Assembly: GCF_026847645.1 (NCBI RefSeq)
Contig: NZ_JAPSMC010000007.1
Location: 1 to 64,000 of the forward strand
Length of the DNA: 64,000 bases
DNA from: Anoxybacillus sp. J5B_2022
Lineage (GTDB): Bacteria > Bacillota > Bacilli > Bacillales > Anoxybacillaceae
Reading direction: 5' to 3'
Below, one piece after another: positions 25,790 to 34,000 of the stretch. Within the stretch, counting starts at the first letter, position 1. Each line of letters opens with the position of its first letter. The translations under genes and the position numbers were made by a program. The notes beneath the pieces are model-generated. The model had not been told where the DNA came from and made no database searches. It saw only the letters and a list, made by a program, of their open reading frames with translations.

Positions 25790-27136
25790 ATGCTTCATCG
25801 TTATTTGCCAATGACGGAAGAAGATAAGCAACAAATGTTGCAAACAATCGGGGTACAATCCATTGATGAACTGTTTTCCGACATTCCAGAAAGCGTTCGT
25901 TTTCAAGGCGAGTACAACATTAAGCCAGCAAAATCAGAGCCGGAGTTAATGAAAGAATTAATGGCACTTGCGGCGAAAAATGCGGATATAAAGACGTATA
26001 CCTCATTTTTAGGAGCAGGGGTGTACGACCATTACATTCCGACGATTGTTGACCACGTTATTTCGCGTTCGGAGTTTTATACCGCGTATACGCCATACCA
26101 GCCAGAAATTTCTCAAGGGGAACTGCAAGCGATTTTTGAGTTTCAAACGATGATTTGCGAATTAACCGGCATGGATGTTGCGAACTCATCGATGTATGAT
26201 GGTGGAACAGCGCTAGCAGAAGCAGCGTTATTAAGCGCAGCGCATACGAAAAAGAAAAAAGTATTATTATCAAACGCGGTGCATCCAGAATATCGCGACG
26301 TCGTGAAAACGTACGCGAAAGGACCTGGACTCGAAGTGATTGAAATTCCGTACGAAAACGGCGTCACCGATTTAGAAGCGCTGCAAGCAGAAATGAATGA
26401 AGATGTCGCATGTGTCATTGTACAATATCCAAACTTTTTTGGACAAATTGAACCGCTAAAAGAAATCGAACCGATTGCTCATGCGCATAAAGGAATGTTC
26501 GTTGTCGCAAGCAATCCGCTTGCGCTTGGGGTATTGACGCCACCAGGAACGTTTGGTGCGGACATCGTTGTTGGGGATGCTCAAGCCTTTGGTATTCCAA
26601 CGCAATTTGGCGGCCCGCATTGCGGCTATTTTGCGGTCAAATCGGCGCTGATGCGCAAAATCCCAGGGCGTCTCGTCGGACAAACGACAGATGAAGAAGG
26701 ACGCCGCGGCTTTGTATTAACGCTGCAAGCGCGCGAGCAACACATTCGCCGCGACAAAGCAACATCGAATATTTGCTCCAACCAAGCGTTAAACGCTCTT
26801 GCTGCATCGGTGGCGATGACAGCGCTCGGCAAAAACGGCGTGAAAGAAATGGCGACGATGAATATTCAAAAAGCGCATTATGCAAAAGAAGCGTTCGTAA
26901 ATTATGGGTTTGATGTCGTATTTACAGGACCGTTTTTCAATGAGTTTGTCGTTCGCATGAACAAGCCGGTAGCGGAAGTAAATAAAAAGCTATTGGAAAA
27001 AGGAATGATCGGCGGCTACGATCTCGGGCGCGATTATCCTGAATTGCAAAACTGCATGTTAATTGCGGTGACAGAATTGCGCACGAAAGAAGAAATCGAC
27101 ACGCTTGTGAAAGAATTGGGGGATTGTCATGCATAA
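25790..27136 (+). CDS. gcvPA: glycine dehydrogenase (decarboxylating) subunit 1
   Basis: 448 residues. N-terminal half of the split P-protein, as in Bacillus. It pairs with GcvPB to form the PLP enzyme that decarboxylates glycine and passes the aminomethyl group to lipoyl-H protein. Family segments such as [11 protein letters not shown] and G-G-P-H-C-G-Y-F-A are present. It lies 17 bases after gcvT and overlaps gcvPB by 8 bases. Confidence 0.96.
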   Translation: MLHRYLPMTEEDKQQMLQTIGVQSIDELFSDIPESVRFQGEYNIKPAKSEPELMKELMALAAKNADIKTYTSFLGAGVYDHYIPTIVDHVISRSEFYTAYTPYQPEISQGELQAIFEFQTMICELTGMDVANSSMYDGGTALAEAALLSAAHTKKKKVLLSNAVHPEYRDVVKTYAKGPGLEVIEIPYENGVTDLEALQAEMNEDVACVIVQYPNFFGQIEPLKEIEPIAHAHKGMFVVASNPLALGVLTPPGTFGADIVVGDAQAFGIPTQFGGPHCGYFAVKSALMRKIPGRLVGQTTDEEGRRGFVLTLQAREQHIRRDKATSNICSNQALNALAASVAMTALGKNGVKEMATMNIQKAHYAKEAFVNYGFDVVFTGPFFNEFVVRMNKPVAEVNKKLLEKGMIGGYDLGRDYPELQNCMLIAVTELRTKEEIDTLVKELGDCHA

Positions 27137-28583
27137 AGACCAACCGCTTATTTTTGAATTAAGCAAGCCAGGACGAATCGGGTACAGCTTACCAGCACTA
27201 GACGTACCAGCAGTCGATGTCGCACAAGTCGTCCCAACCGACTACATTCGGCAAGAAGCACCGGAGCTTCCAGAAGTGTCGGAGCTTGACATTATGCGCC
27301 ATTATACAGCGTTATCGAAGCGCAACCACGGGGTCGATTCCGGCTTTTATCCGCTTGGGTCGTGTACGATGAAATACAATCCAAAAATTAACGAAAACGT
27401 TGCCCGCTTTGCTGGGTTTGCCCACATTCACCCGCTTCAGCCGGAAGAAACGGTGCAAGGGGCGCTTGAATTAATGTATGACCTACAAGAGCATTTAAAA
27501 GAAATTATTGGAATGGATGCGGTGACGTTGCAGCCAGCAGCTGGCGCGCATGGGGAATGGACAGGACTGATGATGATTCGCGCCTATCATGAAGCAAACG
27601 GCGACTACAACCGGACGAAAGTCATTGTTCCTGATACGGCGCACGGTACGAATCCTGCTTCGGCTACGGTCGCAGGGTTTGAGACGGTGACGGTGAAATC
27701 GACAGAAGAAGGGCTTGTCGATTTAGACGATTTACGCCGCGTCGTCGGTTCAGATACAGCGGCGCTTATGCTTACAAACCCAAATACGCTCGGTCTTTTT
27801 GAAGAAAACATTTTAGAAATGGCGGAAATCGTGCATGCCGCAGGCGGAAAGCTGTATTACGACGGAGCGAACTTAAACGCCGTATTAAGCAAAGCACGAC
27901 CTGGCGATATGGGCTTTGACGTCGTGCATTTAAACCTTCATAAAACATTTACCGGCCCGCACGGCGGCGGTGGTCCTGGTTCTGGTCCTGTTGGCGTGAA
28001 GGCTGACCTTATTCCGTTTTTACCGAAACCAACGGTCGAAAAAGGAGAAAAAGGCTATTATCTTGACTACGACAGACCGCAAGCGATCGGCCGCGTAAAG
28101 CCGTTTTATGGGAACTTCGGCATTAACGTTCGCGCGTATACGTATATTCGTTCGATGGGTCCAGACGGCTTAAAGGCCGTAACAGAATATGCGGTATTAA
28201 ACGCCAACTACATGATGCGTCGCTTAGCGGAATATTACGATTTGCCATACAACCGTCATTGTAAGCATGAATTTGTGTTATCAGGAAAGCGGCAAAAGAA
28301 ATTAGGGGTGCGCACGCTTGATATTGCGAAGCGTTTGCTTGATTTCGGCTACCATCCGCCAACGATCTACTTCCCGCTCATCGTCGAAGAGTGCATGATG
28401 ATCGAGCCGACGGAAACCGAGTCAAAAGAAACGCTCGATGCGTTCATTGACGCGATGATCCAAATTGCGAAAGAAGCGGAAGAAACGCCGGAAATCGTCC
28501 AAGAAGCGCCGCATACAACGGTCGTCAAACGCTTGGATGAAACGACTGCCGCTCGCAAACCAATTTTGCGTTATCAGAAGTAA
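27129..28583 (+). CDS. gcvPB: glycine dehydrogenase (decarboxylating) subunit 2
   Basis: 484 residues. C-terminal half of the split P-protein. The PLP-binding Lys lies in H-L-N-L-H-K-T-F-T (near residue 270), followed by the glycine-rich [14 protein letters not shown] loop. Substrate-facing segment S-C-T-M-K-Y-N-P near 80. Last gene of the riboswitch-controlled operon; H-protein is not in this window. Confidence 0.96.
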   Translation: MHKDQPLIFELSKPGRIGYSLPALDVPAVDVAQVVPTDYIRQEAPELPEVSELDIMRHYTALSKRNHGVDSGFYPLGSCTMKYNPKINENVARFAGFAHIHPLQPEETVQGALELMYDLQEHLKEIIGMDAVTLQPAAGAHGEWTGLMMIRAYHEANGDYNRTKVIVPDTAHGTNPASATVAGFETVTVKSTEEGLVDLDDLRRVVGSDTAALMLTNPNTLGLFEENILEMAEIVHAAGGKLYYDGANLNAVLSKARPGDMGFDVVHLNLHKTFTGPHGGGGPGSGPVGVKADLIPFLPKPTVEKGEKGYYLDYDRPQAIGRVKPFYGNFGINVRAYTYIRSMGPDGLKAVTEYAVLNANYMMRRLAEYYDLPYNRHCKHEFVLSGKRQKKLGVRTLDIAKRLLDFGYHPPTIYFPLIVEECMMIEPTETESKETLDAFIDAMIQIAKEAEETPEIVQEAPHTTVVKRLDETTAARKPILRYQK

Positions 28584-28588
28584 AACAA

Positions 28589-28625
28589 AAGGTGCCAGGC
28601 GTTTTTGCTTGGCACCTTATTTTTT
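28589..28625. terminator. bidirectional terminator between gcvPB and yqhL
   Basis: AAGGTGCCAGGC / GCTTGGCACCTT stem with a GTTTTT loop and a following T-run. Confidence 0.88.
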
Positions 28626-28988
28626 CTTCACTTTTCCTGTCCACGTTTTAAATCCACCTTTTAAGTGGTACAAGTCACGGTAGCCTTTGCGGTAGAGCAT
28701 TTGCGCCGCACGGCCGCTACGAAGTCCGCTTTGGCAATATAAATAAATCGGTTGGTCTTTGCGCAATTCGTTCATGCGCATGCGTAATTGCGTCAGCGGA
28801 ATATTGCGTGCGCCTAAAATATGTCCAGCAGCGTATTCATCTGGTTCGCGAACATCGATGAGTTGTGCTTTCCGGTAGCCAGCGCGGAATTCTTCTTCCG
28901 TGAGCGTTTTCACCATTTTGCGCTGCATGAAATACATGACAGCAGAATAGGTAATCAAGGCGCCAATGATAATCCATAGCCATTGCAT
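28617..28988 (-). CDS. yqhL: rhodanese-like domain protein YqhL, membrane-anchored
   Basis: 123 residues: N-terminal transmembrane helix (about 3-22) followed by a single rhodanese domain with D-V-R-E-P-D-E-Y and the active-site loop Y-C-Q-S-G-L-R-S (catalytic Cys near residue 87). It probably handles sulfur transfer or thiol chemistry at the membrane. Start at 28988; the ribosome site upstream is a GGGGG run. Sits between gcvPB and lipM as in B. subtilis. Confidence 0.88.
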   Translation of the reverse strand: MQWLWIIIGALITYSAVMYFMQRKMVKTLTEEEFRAGYRKAQLIDVREPDEYAAGHILGARNIPLTQLRMRMNELRKDQPIYLYCQSGLRSGRAAQMLYRKGYRDLYHLKGGFKTWTGKVKKK

Positions 28989-29133
28989 GAGCAACAAGCC
29001 CCCTTTTCTTTCAACATTCGACAAATCCTATTATATCGATGTTATACATCGGACGCAAAGCATTTTCGCTTTTCTTCGTCCACTTTGTTTGTTAAACTAA
29101 TAGACGCAAAAGAAGGGGAAAGAAGGTGGAGAA

Positions 29134-29970
29134 GTGGAAAAAGAAAGATGGCGATTTATTGACTCGGGCGATTGTTCTCCAGCGTTTAATATGGCGCTTG
29201 ATGAAGCGTTGTTAGAGTGGCATAGCGAAGGAAAAATTCCGCCGACGATTCGGTTTTACGGCTGGAATCCACCGACGCTTTCGATTGGCTATTTTCAAAA
29301 AGTCGAAAAAGAAATTGATATGGAGGCAGTGAAAAAGCACGGCCTCGGTTTTGTCAGACGGCCAACAGGTGGACGCGGAGTGCTGCATGATCAAGAATTG
29401 ACATATAGCGTCATCGTATCGGAGGCACATCCGAAAATGCCGCAAACGGTGACGGAAGCGTATCGCGTCATTTCACAAGGCATTTTAGAAGGATTTCGTT
29501 TCCTAGGGCTTGATGCGTATTTTGCTGTTCCAAAAACAAAAGAAGAAAAAGCGGATTTGAAAAACCCGCGCTCGGCTGTTTGTTTTGATGCACCGTCTTG
29601 GTATGAGCTCGTTGTCGAAGGAAGAAAAGTGGCAGGAAGCGCACAAACGCGGCAAAAAGGCGTCATTTTACAGCACGGTTCGATTTTATTAGACTTAGAT
29701 GAAGAGATGCTTTTTCGCTTGTTTAAGTATCCAAATGAGCGGGTGAAAGAGCGGCTGCGGCAAAACTTTAAACATAAGGCGGTCGCAATTAATGAACTAA
29801 CCGAGCGGAAAATTACGCTTCCGGAGGCGAAAGAAGCGTTTTTCAAAGGGTTTGAAAAAGGGCTAGAGATTGTGTTAGAACCGTATACGTTATCGGCAGA
29901 AGAAATGGCGTATGTGAACGAGCTCGCGGAAAAAAAATATGCGAGCGATGAGTGGAATTTTAAACGATAA
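29134..29970 (+). CDS. lipM: octanoyl-[acyl carrier protein]:protein octanoyltransferase
   Basis: 278 residues. Biotin/lipoate A/B transferase fold; in Bacillus LipM moves octanoyl from ACP to H protein, which feeds lipoate to the glycine cleavage system encoded just upstream. Conserved [19 protein letters not shown] and the catalytic-Cys region [11 protein letters not shown] start with an AAGGTGGAG site. A terminator follows. Confidence 0.94.
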   Translation: MEKERWRFIDSGDCSPAFNMALDEALLEWHSEGKIPPTIRFYGWNPPTLSIGYFQKVEKEIDMEAVKKHGLGFVRRPTGGRGVLHDQELTYSVIVSEAHPKMPQTVTEAYRVISQGILEGFRFLGLDAYFAVPKTKEEKADLKNPRSAVCFDAPSWYELVVEGRKVAGSAQTRQKGVILQHGSILLDLDEEMLFRLFKYPNERVKERLRQNFKHKAVAINELTERKITLPEAKEAFFKGFEKGLEIVLEPYTLSAEEMAYVNELAEKKYASDEWNFKR

Positions 29971-29994
29971 ACGCGGAAAAATCCGCGTTTCTTC
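29969..29994 (+). terminator. intrinsic terminator after lipM
   Basis: AAACGCGGA / TCCGCGTTT with an AAAA loop, followed by a T-rich tract. Confidence 0.75.
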
Positions 29995-30117
29995 GTTTTC
30001 GTTGAAAAGCAACCAGCAAAATGTTTTGTTTATCGGGAAAATACGTCGATTTCGAACGGTTTTCTTTTGTTTTCTCTCGTTTCTCTCGTTTTTGTTATTT
30101 GACAAAATGAGAAATAG

Positions 30118-30176
30118 TTGACCTAACACACAATATATAGTATGTATCGATAAAAAAATCATACTATATATTGTTT
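30118..30176 (+). promoter_or_regulatory. tandem NrdR-like boxes over a candidate nrdJ promoter
   Basis: Two 16-base sites fit the NrdR consensus ACAC-W-ATATAT-W-GTGT: 30128-30143 (ACACAATATATAGTAT, one mismatch) and 30161-30176 (ATACTATATATTGTTT, two mismatches), 33 bases apart start to start, close to three helical turns. A TTGACC -35 at 30118-30123 with a TATGTA -10 at 30141-30146 (17-base spacer) would be covered by the first box. NrdR is the ATP/dATP-sensing repressor of ribonucleotide reductase genes. The two boxes are also mutually inverted and followed by T, so a weak terminator reading is possible. Confidence 0.65.
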
Positions 30177-30260
30177 TTTTGTTGGCGATATGGTAATTTA
30201 ATCTAGACAGAATTTGCAGGCAGAAAGTGGACAATTTGAAAGAAGAGGAGAGATTGAAGA

Positions 30261-31046
30261 ATGACGGTTGCGTCTTCTGAACGAATGAAATTGGATATTG
30301 CTAAACTAAATGCGGACATTCGCTTATTTCCGCAAGTGCATCCGATTACGGAGGACATGCACATTACGCATAAAGGCGTGTCGCGTTTAGTTATGCTTGA
30401 CCGCTACTCGTTTAAAGATACGGAAAAATTAACGTTAAGCGTCGGAGATTTTGTCGTTTTAACCGTAAAGGAAGATCCGAAGTTTCCGGCGCGCGGGCTT
30501 GGATTTATCGTTGAGTTGGACTGGGAAAATAAAAAAGCACACGTGCTCGTTGAAGAAGAATATCGTCATGTGTTAGAAGAAGAGGAGGCGAAAACAGGCA
30601 TTGTTGTTCGCTCGCTCGATGTCATTGAAAAGCCGCTTGAAATTTTTTATGAGCAAATTGCGAAACGGAACGCAACCGGGCTAGCTGCTGTTGAAAAAAC
30701 AGAAGAAAAGCGGCAAGAATGGTTTGAAAAGTTTTATGAACAGCTCGTCAGCCTTAACTTTGTTCCAGCTGGACGCGTGTTGTACGGGGCAGGTTCTGGA
30801 ACAGAAGTGACGTACTTCAACTGCTATGTGATGCCGTTTGTTAAAGACTCGCGCGAAGGCATTTCTGAACATCGAAAACAAGTGATGGAAATTATGAGCC
30901 GCGGTGGCGGTGTCGGAACGAACGGTTCTACCCTTCGCCCACGCAATACACTCGCGCGCGGAGTCAACGGAAAATCGTCCGGATCGGTATCATGGCTTGA
31001 CGACATTGCGAAACTTACCCATCTTGTGGAACAAGGTGGCTCCCGT
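30261..31046 (+). CDS. nrdJ: nrdJ exon 1 (residues 1-262)
   Basis: N-terminal region with the ATP-cone-free Geobacillus/Bacillus-type start, the redox C188 and the R-G-G-G-V-G-T-N-G-S-T-L-R-P segment. It ends at G-G-S-R, with the last codon CGT at 31044-31046; reading on gives an immediate TAA. Confidence 0.9.
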
Positions 31047-34000
31047 TAACAGAGCGCCATCGGCGGGAGTAAAATCTCGTGAATTGCTGGAACACCCTAA
31101 AGCCAATTGAACCACAACGTAGCTGGCAACGGCAGGCGTGATGGTGTGAAAATCAATTGGATGGAACAATGGGCAACCAGCAGCCAAGCATCTCTGGAAA
31201 CGGAGATGAAGGTTCAGAGACTATCGAAACTTCCTGCTTCAAAAATGGAAGGAGTAGACTATCATGCTCGGAAACGAGATGATGGGGCACGAGACAAAGA
31301 GGCTTCTCTTTGATGAGATAGTCCGACCTCTAGTGAAAGCTAGAGAGTGTGGCAGAAATGACCACACCCACTCAAATGAGTGAGTAACAAATTGCGTGGC
31401 GCTCAAATGATTATGCTAGCCGATTGGCACCCGGACATTATTGAATTTATTATTTCAAAAATGCAAAATCCGCGCATTTTGCGCTATTTGCTTGAAAATA
31501 CAGAAGATGAAGGTATTCAAAAAGCAGCGAAAGAAAAATTAAAGTTTACGCCACTTACCGAACAAGAACGCGCGATGTATCAAGGGATCGTCAACTATAA
31601 AAACATCCCAGGATACGGCGGCTTTTCAGAAAAAATTATTAAAGATGCGGAAGAAAAGTTGCGGACAGGTGGTACGTATAGCGTGCACAATCCGGACTTT
31701 TTAACAGGAGCGAACATTTCTGTTTGCTTAACGAAAGAGTTTATGCAGGCAGTAGAAAACGATGAAGAATACGAATTGCGCTTCCCAGATGTGGAAACGT
31801 ACTCGGAAGAAGAAATGCGCATCTACAACGAAAAATGGCACGAAGTCGGCGATGTGCGCGAATGGGAGAAAATGGGTTATCGCGTTCGCGTCTATCGAAA
31901 AATTCGTGCCCGCGAGCTATGGAAGCTCATTAACATTTGCGCAACGTATTCAGCAGAACCAGGCATTTTCTTTATCGACAACGCCAACGACATGACGAAT
32001 GCAAGAGCGTACGGACAAAAAGTAGTCGCAACAAATCCGTGTGGTGAATAGTTTGCCTCACGTAAAAAACTGCGGAATGAAGCAGGAACCCTGAGATGGG
32101 AACCTGAACCGAAGGCTGAGCCTAAAAACTCAGTCAGGGGCAACGCATACGGAGTGAACCTGTCTAAAAAGGCAGAATATAATCTCCGCAAGAGGCCGCA
32201 GCATTACACACGCTTTTCGCAAGGACGGTGTACTGCCGGATGAATAGGGGATATGCCGGATTTTACAGAGGTTTTTATTTGAGAAGTTCTTATGAATATG
32301 CATATGCCAAATATTTAGATTATCATTCAATTCAATGGGGCTACGAGGATCAAGTTTTTGATCTAGGTTATAGGTTATATAAACCAGACTTCTTTATTTA
32401 CGATAATAATGGGAATGTTTGCAGAATAGTGGAAGTTAAATCAAGGAACAAGAAGGAGATAGAAAAGGCTTTAAATGATTTAACTGAAATTCATCGTAAA
32501 TATGGCATTGAATGTGAGCTAGTTTCTTATGAGAAACTGCGAGTAATCTATGAACATTTGCCTTTTACGTTGACGGGTACTATCGAAGAATGGATAAATT
32601 CAAATGAGACTACTATTAGTAAAGTCGCTTCTGGTAGTTTAAACGGTCATTACAGTATGAAGCATCGAGAGGATACAAAGAAAAAAATTGGTGAACATAC
32701 AAAGAAGTTGTGGGAAACTGATAGCTATGCAAAGCAAAGAATGTTAGAAGGTTTAAGAAAGTCTGGATTATCACAAAAAGGAAAGATTAAAATTCCTAGG
32801 GAAAAAAGGGTTTGCAAGAACTGCGGTGACTGCTTCACTGTAATAAAAACTTCATCAAGAAAATTTTGTAGTCAATCTTGTGCTGGGAAGAATGCAATAA
32901 AAAAAGCGACTGAAGTGTACGTTAGTAAAAGGGAGATATTACATGTCGAAATAAGAGATTACACTATTCAATGGTCGAAACTAAATAAAGAGATTGTTCT
33001 CAATGCTAAGTTGAATAAAGTTAGTACAGTTATTGCCCCATTATTAAATGAAATTCACGATTTGTTTGGAGTAAAGGATCTTAGAGTGATTTCAAAAGCT
33101 GTTTTTGGAAAAGATTTAGGGAGAAAAGAACTTCTTAAGTTTATGAAAAGCGTGTGTAATGAAAACGTATGCTGAGCTAACGGGAAATGAACCGTTAGAG
33201 CTATCGGATAAAAAGCCGATAGGGTAACATAAGCTGGAACAACCACTCGCACCTTATTCTGTGTGCAATTTAGCTGCGATTAATTTGGCGAATATGGTCG
33301 ATAAAGAAAAGAAAGTCGTCGACTATGAAAAATTAAAGCGGACGGTTGAAGTCGGTGTCCGTATGCAAGATAACGTCATTGATGCAACCCCATACTTCCT
33401 TGAGGAAAATAAAAAGCAAGCGCTCGGGGAGCGCCGCGTCGGTCTCGGCGTGATGGGATTAGCTGATTTGCTCATTTATTGCGAAAAAGAGTACGGCTCT
33501 GAAGAAGGCAATCAGTTAGTGGACGAGCTGTTTAAAACAATTGCGACAACGGCATACCGCGCGTCGATTGAGCTCGCAAAAGAAAAAGGAAGCTTTCCGT
33601 TTTTAGTTGGCGAAACAGAAGAAGAAACGATGAAACTGCGTGAAGCGTTTATTCACACCGGTTATATGAAAAAAATGCCGGACGATATTCGCCAAGATAT
33701 TTTAACATACGGCATTCGCAACTCGCATTTGCTGACCGTGGCTCCGACGGGTAAGTAGTTGCCCCCTGTATTTGTAAAAATACAGTGAAAACTCGGCTAT
33801 ATGCGGGGAAATCTGGCGTATCTCTTGCTACCTGTGCCTTGCCAGCACATTAAAGAGGTAAAAATGCAAGAGTGTTGGGTTATCCTACCAGACAATCCGC
33901 AGGGAAGTCGTGGCTGACCCCTCAACGACTATACGCCGAGCAACCAAATCTTGTGACAGGAACACTTGTTCTGTTTTATAATAATCATATTAGGACAGAA

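Noticed and set aside
32046-33236. Group II intron for intron 2
   Set aside because: The 5' end is GAATAG, not GTGYG; there is no reverse transcriptase and no recognisable domain V of the right size. Not fully excluded because the group I P7 is also unclear.
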